Position numbers and translations under genes: made by a program. Positions 31,758 through 42,404 of a stretch of DNA of 64,000 nt are shown piece after piece. Source of the DNA: Adenophora triphylla var. japonica. Taxonomy: Eukaryota > Streptophyta > Magnoliopsida > Asterales > Campanulaceae. Position 1 is the first letter of the stretch; each line of letters opens with the position of its first letter. Under the pieces are notes generated by a model. It saw only the letters and a list, made by a program, of their open reading frames with translations, searched no databases and was not told the origin of the DNA. The stretch lies in assembly GCA_022495995.1 (NCBI GenBank), contig JAFEMH010002565.1, forward strand, positions 248,001 through 312,000, written 5' to 3'.

Positions 31758-32879
31758 TTTAATCATGATTAAGGTTAAAATTGACATGCTAGATATAATT
31801 GGATTATATGCTTTAACATGCTATTTGATATAGATTTATGATTTTATGTGTATTGTTTTATGAAAACAATTATACTCCCTCCGTCTCATATTACCTTACC
31901 CATTTTGCTATTTCGGGCGTCCCACTTTAAAGTCCCACTTTTCTAAAAAAGAAACTTTTTAATACTTTTTTATTCATGGGACTCACTTGTCATACTCACA
32001 ACAAGTATCTACTTACTATTTTCTACCCCACTTTCTCTCTCCTGCCCACTCACAACTCCTACTTTAATAGCATTATTTCTTATTTTCCGTTCACAACAGT
32101 AAATGAGTAAGGTAATATGGAACGGAGGGAGTATGCAATATATCATGATTATGATTAATAATTGATTGATGTAATTAATCTTCTACATGGGTTATTAATC
32201 TTTTTAATTTGATTAATTAAGATTAGTAAATTCTCAAATTGAAACAAATTATTTGTTTAGGATTTGATGTTCATATTTAATATGATTAACATGATTATTT
32301 GAATCCTTAAATTTTGAGAATTGAATTATTATGTAATTAATAATTGTTATTTGTTACATGATTATTTGTATGATCCTAAAGTAGGATGTTATGTGAAATC
32401 CCATGTTCATGGTTATGTACACATAAGTTTCATATACAACCATGCGATGTTTGTTGCTATATGGAAAACCTTCTTAAATGTTTATGTTTTATGCCACCCC
32501 TTGATTAGAATACTTGAGAAATATTCGGGTATTTTGATGTAATTTTGACTCAGTTAGGTGCATCATTATATCTTAATATGTGACCAAGATGAGATAACGA
32601 TTGATGTAGTTTCGACTCAGTTGGGTGCATCGTTCTATGTGTCTCATACGTTTGAAAAAGGTTAAACTTAATTGGTGCTTTCAAAAGAGTTATGACCCAA
32701 GGCATATATGAGATTAAAACATATATTGACATAAAATATCTAGAATCTCATAAAAGATCTAAGAGTCATATATGATATGATTGATGTTATCTACCTAAAT
32801 AGCTTGATTTCGGGCGTTGACTCAGTTAAACCAAAATCAAGTAAAATATGAATCTTAGCCCATTATAATTATATGATAC
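31758..32879 (+). other. Leader of element G up to the insertion of the C nest
   Basis: AT-rich untranslated sequence, interrupted by a Stowaway MITE at 31875-32131. No gag start is present before the nested block begins at 32880. Confidence 0.5.
31875..32131. mobile_element. Stowaway-type MITE 2
   Basis: The ends CTCCCTCCGTCTCATATTAC and its inverted copy (GGTAATATGGAACGGAGGGAG-type, about 21 bp) are flanked by TA on both sides. The element is 257 bp. It inserted in the leader of element G. Confidence 0.92.
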
Positions 32880-33847
32880 TGTAGCGATGCGATTTTAATG
32901 AACACGGAGTCGCCACTTATTATTTATTTAGAAAAAAATAATAAGAAATACATTTTTGATAATTTAAAGAGATTCGAAGGTTCGGGGGTTAATTTATGGG
33001 ATGGGAAGGTCGTGGAGCACCCATTCCACCCAATTCGAAGATTGATCTTGCCAATTGAGTATTATCAATCAAAACAATATAATAATTAAATAAGAACAAG
33101 AAAACCCTAATTAATTTCTTAATTAGGAATGTCGGATTGTATGCTTCGAGATCACCTCCATGGATTGAAGGGACTCTAGGCTAACCCTTTTGATGGGATT
33201 ACACTACTCTAAAAGCAATTAGAGGGATTGAGAAGAAGAATATGAAAGTATAGGAGTTTACCTTGTGTTCTTGAGTGATTTTAATGAATAACCTCGACAG
33301 AGGTTCGAGATCTTCGTAGGAAGATGATAAAAAACGAATTTAGAGAGTATTTGGTTTAGAACGTGGTTCTAGTGTCTCCTCTCTCCTCACCCAAATACAA
33401 AGGAGGATCCTTGTATTTATAGGTGGAGAATACTTGATCACCAAGTTAGGAGTCTCAAGTCAGGAAGGAATCAAAGACTTAATTTGAAAGAGTTTTATTT
33501 AGGAATAAAACTCTTAGGAAGGTGCTAGGAGAGTCCAAGATAAAGTAAATCCCGTATTAGGAGAGTAGGGAGCAAGAAAAGAGATTGAGACGGAGAAGGA
33601 AAGTGAATCTGCACATTCCGCAGAGGAGATGTCTCGCGCGAGACACTTATGTCCCGCGCAGGACAACTAGTCAATTGACTATTATGTCCTCTTCAGTTAT
33701 TCCGTTAGTCAGTTAGGTCCAAAACTAACAAAGTTAGTTAGAAACTTAACGAAACATGATGAAACTAATATGCTTTCATCAAAACACAAAAGAGAGATGA
33801 AGAATAGTGTAATCATGCAATTATTGGTTCAGAATGGGGTGTCTACA
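32880..33847 (-). repeat. 3' LTR of element C
   Basis: On the minus strand it reads TGTAGACACCCC ... CATCGCTACA. It pairs with 62277-63241, about 95-96% identical by eye. A minus-strand TATA box (TATAAATA) is at 33421-33414. Three stacked palindromes lie at 33630-33680. Confidence 0.9.
33630..33680. promoter_or_regulatory. Three stacked palindromes in LTR of element C
   Basis: TGTCTCGCGCGAGACA (33630-33645, perfect), TGTCCCGCGCAGGACA (33650-33665, one mismatch here, perfect in the other LTR) and AGTCAATTGACT (33669-33680, perfect). Centres are about 20 and 17 bp apart. On the minus strand they lie some 200 bp upstream of the TATA box. Confidence 0.65.
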
Positions 33848-35848
33848 GAGCCCCTCGGCGATAAGACTTATGGAAAAAGTCATGTTGTCGATAGAAAAGA
33901 CACCATTCTGAACATTGGGATGGTCGTGTCGCACGGCTGCCTACGTATCTCTATGAGAGAATTAGACCAAACATAGTTCAACTCCAAAACACTTAAAAGG
34001 CTATTTTAGGTATTTTGAAAAGTATATTTGAAAAGCAAATTTGAAAGAAAAAGGTAAGATTGTACTGAGGAATCAAGGACTTGGCCCAATTCCGATGATA
34101 CCTAATTTGTTGATGAAGTTGTTGAAGTACGCATCCCGAGGTTACTGACATAGCTGAGGTTGTTTGAGTGCTTTTGAACCATGGATAAATTTATACTGAG
34201 GAATCAAGGACTTGACCCAATTCTAAAAATATCTATTTTTGATGATGAGCCGCTCGAGGTTACTGACGTTGCCGTTGTTGCCGAGGTCACAGACTTTAAA
34301 GTTGCTGAGGTCACAGGCTTTGTTGATGCTCCACCTGAGGTCACAAGTGTCGATGTTGTTGCCGAGGTCACAGGCTTTGTTGTGTTGCTGCCGTCACAGA
34401 CTTTAAAGTTGTCGGTTGAGGTGGAGGTTCTGTATTCATTGTTGTAGAATTTCAATGAGTAACCTCGTGTGAACACATCTAGGCCTATTGCGAATCTTCA
34501 TTCTTAATTCTCCCTTGAATCGTGTCTCTAAGAGGTAAACGACTACAAATCTTTCGATTGTCATAATGGCTTTATGTCCAAGTCTCTTTTCTGTCTCAAG
34601 CCCCAAGTTGCTTGAATGTGGTAGATGACTTTGTGAACAGGCTTGTGAGGCTGCTCTCTTGATTTGAAGATGATCGAAGAAGGCTCTCCTTGTTGATTTG
34701 ATTTGATTTGATTTGAAGAGGATCGAATGATGTTCGATGAAGAAGGTTTGAAGAATAGTCTCCCTTTGTCCTTGATTTTTTTTAGTGACGCACCCTGGTT
34801 TTTGCCTAGACCGCCCTTTCGGGTTTTCAATCTAGCGGGCATCTCTTTTGTGTTTTTTTTTTTTTGAAAATAGTATGTTAACTCGAAGAGAACTCAGTGG
34901 AGAAAATCCTATTGAGGAGAGAGAAATGAGATCTCAAGTTAGTTGAGGAGAGACGGACTCTATTCTTTGGAAGGTGATTCAAGCATTGACTCTTTGCAGA
35001 AGTGTATTATCTAATGATGAGAGTGAGAAGCAAAGAGGAAAGCTCCTAATGCAGATTTGATTATTTTGAAGAGTAGAAGTAGAGATTGACTGGGGGAGGA
35101 AAGGTTTGGAAGCCTCAGTTTTGATGTTTGGATTTCAAGAGTGTGTATGAGAGTGGCTAACAGGAAGCCTCTAGACTCAACAAGAAATGCTACTTGGCTC
35201 AAAGATCTAGAAAAGTTGTTCTACCTTTTAATAAATCGTGCATCATCTAGAAATTTCTAAATAAGTTTGAGAAGAAAGCCAATCATTAGTATGACTTAAG
35301 GGTAAAAATTTTCTTGATACTGAAAGTCTTCTTCACTTGTTGTAAGAGGATGTTGAGTAATATTTATTTCTTTTGTTGGAATCACTTGACTCCTCTTCTT
35401 TGTGGGAGAGTCCTTCATGCATTTGAAGTTTCACCTTTGTTGTGGGGGTGATGAAAGATTGAAAGGTTTTTTTTTTACTCTCAAAGCTTTGAATTGAGTA
35501 GCCTCACTCTTCTTGGAATGAAGGTTGACAGCAGCACCTTTGACTTTCTTCGTTTATTGACCTTTGACTTTCAGTAGGGGTAATGTTTAGTCCTTAAGCC
35601 ATCTAATGATTACTTTCTTCTTAAACTCGTTTAGAAGTTTCTATTTTTTTTTGCGATGATTTAGGGAATGGAGGGTCCATTATTTTTGCGTGAATTAAAT
35701 GATACTCATGAGGTTGAATAACCTTAGGGAAAGTGTTTAGGAAAAGAAAATGACTTTGATTAACGGAGAAATTAAAAACATACTCGATAGTTTAGATGAC
35801 ACAAACTAGAGGAGGTGAGAAGTACTAGAAAGACAGAACGACTCTTCG
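33848..35848 (-). other. 3' internal region of element C
   Basis: Non-coding, with the purine-rich tract (reverse of 33848-33858), a nested-hairpin motif at 33939-33979, and a short imperfect repeat at ~34250-34390 built on GAGGTCACAGGCTTTGTTG. Small open frames have no domains. Element D inserts at its right edge. Confidence 0.6.
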
Positions 35849-35853
35849 AGTTC
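35849..35853. other. Left target-site duplication of element D
   Basis: AGTTC here equals 59328-59332 just past the right LTR. This proves a single insertion of D into C. Confidence 0.9.
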
Positions 35854-37902
35854 TGAATGAACGCTCGCCAAAAAATAATAAAATAGGAGTCGCCATGCCG
35901 TTTTTTAGGAAACATTGAAAACCTTTTTGAAAGAGAAATTGGGTTCGGGGGTCAGGTTACGTGTTGGGAAGAACCGAGAGTTCACCCAACACGCCTCGTC
36001 CGTAGACGAGTCTTTCAATGTTCAATATCCGATTCATTCAAACGTGTGTGCAAATTGTGTGTGACAAAATATGTATAAAATGCATTTTAATGCTTTATTG
36101 ATAAACTGCGAGGGATACAACAACTTGTGAACCACTTATTTTGGGGGGCCACATCCCGATTACAACGAGGCAAACAAATTACAACTGAAAAAGGGACCTG
36201 CTGCAGTACGGCTTGGTATGTCGCACGACGCAGAACCATGAAGGGCCGTTGTGTCGCGGGACATACCATGCCATATGCAGAGGTCTTACAAAGTCTAGAT
36301 TACAGAAACCAAGAATAGCAACAACAAGGTTTGGACTAATTACAGAAATCAAGAATAGCAACAACAAGGTTAACAGAGATGAAATTAATGGCAACCACGA
36401 GATTGATTAATGGAAACAACGAGGTTGATAGGGATGTAAAGCAACTCAATATGACCTCAAAGAGATCAGCTCGTAGATGAGTGTAGATATGGAACGATCC
36501 ACACTCACCTTAGCAATCAAAACCAACACACATCATTAATGACCAAAGGCATACAAAATTACGAGAATGAAACACAGAATCAGAACATTTAAGCGACAAG
36601 GCATGACATATTCAATCAGGTTCGAGCCCGAATTGCGGATCAAGCATAACTACCAAGAGACTGAATGCTTATGGGAAGAAAATCTAACACTCAGATGAAT
36701 GGTGAATATGAATGATTCACACTCATCTTCATGTCTAAACCACAAGTAACATGAACTGAAACACTTGTGTAAATAAAACACCAGAATCAGTACATGACTA
36801 TCACCAGTAAACACCAAGGCAGAGCAACCCAATCACAGATTAACAGATTACAATGACGAACATGGGAATGACATGGAATGAACCAGCAGAAGAGAGATGA
36901 AGAGTAAGATTTAGAGATTACCCTTGGAGTATCCACAATCCTTATACCAAGTTAGGTATAAGGAGCTTCAAATCAGCTTCGTAAATGGAGAGTTCAAGCT
37001 CACTGTTGACGCTTCAAGGATGGAATGAGCGTAACGCAAAAGGAGTTGGAACAGGGGTCGGCGCTAGCAAGGTATGACCGGCAATTGTTGGTAAACTGAT
37101 GGTGGGCGATTGATCGGAGGTGGGTTCTGGAAACAAGGAAAATGGTGTAAACGTATTTGGGTATGGAGAGTTCAACCGTGAGAAATTGAGGGGAGGAATT
37201 GGGTCATTGTTTTGGGGTAGAGAGAGGATGGTGAGGAATTTGGGTTGGGTCACCGGCGAATCAGTTTATAGAGGGAGAATTAGTAGTTGTTGGAAGGCGG
37301 TGGTGGTGAACGGTGGCGCAGCTTTGGGTAGAGGAAGAGATTGGCGATTGGACGGAGCGGGCTAGGTTTCTGGTGTTGAGAAAACAGAGGATGATGATGG
37401 GTTTGGCCGGTGAATGGGTTTAAGGAGGGAGCAAGGTCGTCGCCGGTGAAGGGATTGGTGAAGAAGACGACGATTAGAGAGAGAGCGAGCTCTCTGATTT
37501 TGCGTCTAGAGAGAGAGTAGTGAGAGAGAGCGAGCTCTGCGTTCTGCGTTTTGTGAGAGAGAGAGAAACTGAGAATGAGAGGCCCCCTTTTTAAATGAAG
37601 AAAATCCCTTTATTTAACATTGCTTAGAAATTTAGAAATGGAATTATTATGTCGCACGACGGAAGGAAAATAACCGCTTTCCTTCTAGAAACGTGCCAGG
37701 TGGCGGAATCTGGACCCTTCCTGAGTAATTTCTTAAAGGTCCAAACTGTATAATTCTTTCTAGGTCCTTCCTTAGCGAGAAACTTATAAAAAGCTTCCGA
37801 AAGTCTCAGAATGAACCGGAAATTTACCAAACGCTCCCTAACGCACTTTTATTGAGTAAAAGGAACTTTTATTGGGTCGCGAGTTGGATTGGGGTACTCA
37901 CA
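35854..37902 (-). repeat. 3' LTR of element D
   Basis: It pairs with 57296-59327. On the minus strand it starts TGTGAGTACCCC and ends GCGTTCATTCA. It contains an inverted repeat GGTATGTC (36215-36222) / GACATACC (36260-36267) around TGTCGC words, and GA-rich runs at 37470-37570. Short open frames are not conserved as proteins. Confidence 0.92.
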
Positions 37903-38089
37903 GAGCCCCTCGGCAATGTCACTTATGGAAGAAGTGAGGTTGTCGATAAGAAGGATCCCAAGCCCAACGAGCGGCAGATGATATGGCAGATGGAGGAAAA
38001 ATGATTGACGAGATTGGATGGCTGGACCTTTGGAGAATGGATTCCTACGTATCCCTAAAAGGGAATCAAGCCAAATCGTAGTTCGAAAA

Positions 38090-38398
38090 TATAGGAACGA
38101 GCCTGAGGAGGTATAGGAACAAGCGTAACGAGGTATAGGAACAAGCCAAAAGAGGTATAGGAACAAGCCTAAAGAGACATAGGAACAAGCCTTAAGAGAC
38201 ATAGGAACAAGCCTTAACGAGAGATATAGGAACAAGCCTAAAAAATATAGGAGCAAGCCTAAAAGGTATAGGAACAAGCCTAAAGAGGTATAGGAACAAG
38301 CCTAAAGAGGTATAGGAACAAGCCTAACGAGGGATATAGGAACAAGCCTAAAAAATATAGAAGCAAGCCTAAAAGGTATAGGAACAAGCCTAAAGAGG
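38090..38398. repeat. 22-bp minisatellite in element D
   Basis: About 13-14 units of GAGGTATAGGAACAAGCCTA plus AA run head to tail, with a higher-order block (~105 bp) appearing twice at about 38215 and 38320. Confidence 0.88.
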
Positions 38399-38628
38399 AT
38401 CGAGATTAACTCAAAAGTATCACAAGATGAACTCCAAGACTTGAAATGACTTTTACGAGAAAGCAAACATAAGGCAAGATAATTTGCAGTTGAAATGAGA
38501 TATACTTTCATACCTGTGCTGTGCTTACCTGCAAGGGTTGCGGACACGAGAGGTGATGATCGCTTGAGATAATTGGCCGACTTCAGAAGCATTTACCGAG
38601 TAGAACACGAACTTTTGTGTTGATATTA

Positions 38629-38882
38629 CCGTTGCAAGACGGACTCTGCTGATGATTTGACGTTGCAAGACGGGCATTGCTGATGCTTTTCCATTGTAAG
38701 ATGGATATTGCTGATAATTTCCATTGCAAGACGAACATTGATGATAATTTATCGTTGCAAGACAGACCTTTGATGATGATTTTGACGTTGCAAGACGGAC
38801 TTTACTGAGGACTTGTCATTGCAAGACGGACCTTCGATGAACATTTGCCATTGCAAGACGGACCTTTGATGATGATTTTCCA
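38629..38882. repeat. ~31-bp minisatellite in element D
   Basis: Eight units begin CGTTGCAAGACGGAC or a close variant and continue with TTTGATGATGATTTT-like sequence, 30-33 bp each. Units touch each other with no unique spacers. Confidence 0.85.
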
Positions 38883-39788
38883 ACGAGGCTGATGAGCTTG
38901 ACGAGCATTGCTTGGAGACTGAGGCAGCTAGGGCTCTTTCAAACGATGTTGATAAGTCTGAAGATGACGATACCTATGAAGATGATAAAGGCAGAATATG
39001 CCACCTGCAGGATTTGAAATCTTTGTCCAGGTCGTGATTTGAGGAGCAATCCCCATGATCAGATTATGATCCCTTGATCATTGTACCCTGTGGGGGGAAA
39101 ACACAACATTACTAGGCACTTTGCATTTTATTCAATTATTGAGATTTTGCTTATGCATTATTAAATTCATTACACGAGTCCATCTCGGCTGGGGATGAAA
39201 ATGGAGCAAAGATTTTTGCAAGGCTTGGAAAATGGATATGTATGTAGCAATTATGCTATGATGGATTTATGATGGGATGACTGTGTATATGATGATGTAT
39301 GGGTCGAACCCTCTCCCATAAATGATGGATGATATGGCGCAGCTAGGCAAGTCGGGGTGTACCCTGAGAGTATAGATGGCAGCAGGTCCATTGTTGGTGA
39401 GGACAAGGTGTATCGCGCGCTTGAGGCAGCAAGCAGTAGAGAGAGTGCAGAAAACGATCCCGGCTTTGAAAAGATGACTAGGCGAAGCCCCATTTGATAA
39501 TGCAAAGCAAACCCAGAGGGAATCTGGTAAGGAGAGCTTGAGAGGACAGCATAGCAAAGCCCCAGCTTGAAGAGATCCAATGCAGTCCCATTACAGGCAG
39601 AATCATCATGCGGCCAAGGAGGCACCCATCTTTTCAGACCTTAGTCAATCAGTCATAGACTCGGAAATATATACGTGCAGGGGCACATCTTTCGAAAAGT
39701 GGGAAATGAATCCCGATTTTGTACGACACACTTGCATATGGGTTTGACTCTTTTGAGAGAGTATAAGCTTCGCAAGGTGTGGAAAAAG

Positions 39789-42369
39789 TGTGAGGACCCC
39801 GACCCGGAACCTACACGTGTCCCGAGTTGGAGCGTCCTCAACTAACCCAAATTTACTAAACTTTTAAAACTTTGAATTAAACTTCAAACATCAACATCAT
39901 TAACATTTCCATTTCAAAACAACTCCACTACTCTCCACACCGGAGGAAGAGTGGACCAACTTTGAAAATACTTAACTGTTTAGTTACAAAAGATATTGGT
40001 TTTAACGTAGAAATATAAGGTTTATAATTACAAACTCCCAAAAGGAATTATGACAAAATACTTTCTACGCCAACCTAACGTACCCCGACAATACCCAAAA
40101 GCTCACTGCCAAACTCCTTTCCGTCCTTACTTGGCCGGTCCTCCTCCCGTTCCTGGATCTAAAAATATTAAAGGGAGAGGGTGAGAATAAATCTCAGCAA
40201 GCTATTATGAATGCAAAAGAATATGCCAAATAAATGCAACATATAACAAGTCGCACATAACACATTGGAAAAGCTGTAAACACATTCCATTACCTTGGTT
40301 TACCTTTTCCCGTCTGAACAGTAGTCGTACAACATTGGGTATAATAATACTATAATCTTACAGTGAGCTGCTTAAGCAATACTCACATCTTATAAGACCC
40401 ATTTTTCAGGGAACCAAATAAGATAGTAGCAACTCTGTAAGGCTTTTGGCTCAATACAGATGCTATACCCCATCCTGTGGCCACAGGAGGGGACGGCCAC
40501 AGATATAACATAATCCGATCACATTAGGTCACACTTTCATAATTGATCATATTATGTTATACCCCCAATGTCAGCTGACTCACACATTATCAAGCACATA
40601 ATAGATACTTGAATAGAATCCACAGAAAGGGATAACAATATAGCAACATGGTAAAATATACTCATGTCCAACCAATATCATAGTGCAACATTAAATCAAT
40701 ACACTATACATAATCTAAGAAATGTATATGAACTCAAGTAAGGCAAGGAAGTATCATCAATCCATCCTACAAGATCATTATACAATAATACCTAGCCTCT
40801 TTAAAGGTCTAAGTTAAATCTACCAAGTTGGGATTACAATTGTCTAGTTACCAAACTAGGTTAACTAGCGTTTTCCAAGCAACATTTAAAGTACTTCTCC
40901 AATTCCATTTTGATCACTTAAGATGTCATTATGTAGCCAAAGTATTCTACTTTAATCTAGGTTAAAGATATTTCATTTCGGTTCGAGTTTGATTAGGTTT
41001 GAATAGCTCTAAAGTTGATGTGAAAAACCAGGCCAGGGCACGACTCGTGCCCCAGGGCACGACTCGTGCCCAAGTGACCCCTCTCTGATTCTGGCGTCCC
41101 CCAACAGGGCACGACTTCCCTTTATCCAAGTCACGACTGAAAATTGAAGGTCACGACTCGTGCTCCAGCGCACGACTCGTGCTCATTTGCACCACTAGTG
41201 CTCATTTGCACCACTAGTGCAAATTTGCACCACTAGTGCTCATTTGCACTACTAGTGCAAATTTGCACTAGTCGTGCCAAATGCCAGAATTGAGACATCA
41301 GTTGCAACATCAGCAACCCCAAATCCAAGTGACCAAAAACCAAGTTTCCTTTATTTGCAGCTGATCCAAAATCCTTACCAACATCAACCATTCTACCCCT
41401 AACTATTTTATACCTCTTCCAAGCCAATCCAACACTAACTAACATCAATTTGGTACTCCAAATCTATACTAGTCATTCCAACCAAATAGAGGAACCTAAC
41501 ATTATACTACTTAGTTAGTTATCACATTTCACTATCACATTCCATGTTCATCATCCTTACTTCACATTAACCATTTTCTTACACTCTTATTTCTTTATCA
41601 ACTATCATGAACAACACATTATATCTAGGTCATAAATTAATTCTTTCTCCAAGGAAGTGTTCCAACAACTCAAGCAACAATTTTAACAACAATATCCACA
41701 TCAATTATTTCATGAACATTTAAATGAAAGGAAAGTCATAATAACTCACCTTAGCTAATTCAAGATGAAATGAAGCTTTTCTAGGCTTCGATCAACTCCT
41801 CTAGATGTTCTACTCACAAAAGGACACTTGGATTGGAAAATGGACAAGGATTTCACTTGGTAGGAGTTTAAGAGATGGAGGCTTTCACCATGCTCTTTCT
41901 ATGGAGAAAGGTAAGAATGAAAATGAGAAGGAGGAGGAAGGTGAATAGGGGAGGTATGGGAAGAGGAAAAAGGGAGTATGGGAGGTATGGGTTAGTTTGA
42001 CCAATGAGGGGGGATGGAGAGTGATTTAGGGAGGATGGTCCCCTCCCCACCTCAACCTATTTCCAAGGCTTTCACCAAATAACCATTTTCCCCTAATATT
42101 CCCAAAACATTTAAATTAAAATCCTCCTATTCAAATATTTATTCCACATACTATGATCCTCCTTCCACAATTTATTCATTTTCCATTATTATATTTTTCC
42201 CAATGTTTTATTTTATTTCTCTAGAAATCCTAAGGGTTCTAAATTATTTTCCAACCATTTAATATTGACATAAGAATGTAAAGACATAAAATAGACACAT
42301 AAGCTAACATAACTTTTAAAACACATAATATGATATTTAAAATTAGTGCCTAGGGTTAGGGTCGTTACA
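39789..42369 (-). repeat. 3' LTR of element E
   Basis: It pairs with 46931-49510. On the minus strand it starts TGTAACGACCCT and ends GTCCTCACA. It holds the 19-bp-phased palindrome array at 41036-41279. Confidence 0.95.
41036..41279. promoter_or_regulatory. 19-bp-phased palindrome array in LTR of element E
   Basis: Sites with GCACGACTCGTGC or GCAC(C/T)ACTAGTGC occur at 41036, 41055, then about every 19 bp from 41152 to 41279. The other LTR has the array at 48178-48420. Function is unknown. Confidence 0.7.
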
Positions 42370-42383
42370 CTCACTCCCCCTTA
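42370..42383 (-). other. Polypurine tract of element E
   Basis: On the minus strand TAAGGGGGAGTGAG abuts the 3' LTR. It fixes the element's orientation. Confidence 0.85.
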
Positions 42384-42404
42384 AAGAAAATTCGTCCCGA
42401 ATTT

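Larger units (their letters stand above)
37903..39788 (-). other. 3' internal region of element D, left of element E
   Basis: It begins with the purine tract (reverse of 37903-37914), then a nested-hairpin motif at 38044-38084 and two minisatellites. The remainder (38890-39783) is non-coding. Confidence 0.6.

Noticed and set aside
34181..34447. Val/Glu-rich repeat protein
   Set aside because: Translation of a short imperfect DNA repeat in the 3' region of element C, readable in both strands.
37014..37365. ORFs in the D LTRs, repeated at 58488-58788
   Set aside because: They occur twice only because the LTR is repeated. The two copies differ by frame-affecting changes and have no domain.
38629..38882. 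CRISPR-like look of regularly spaced GTTGCAAGACGGAC repeats
   Set aside because: Plant nuclear context; spacers are repeats of each other, no cas genes, and the whole unit is a tandem minisatellite.
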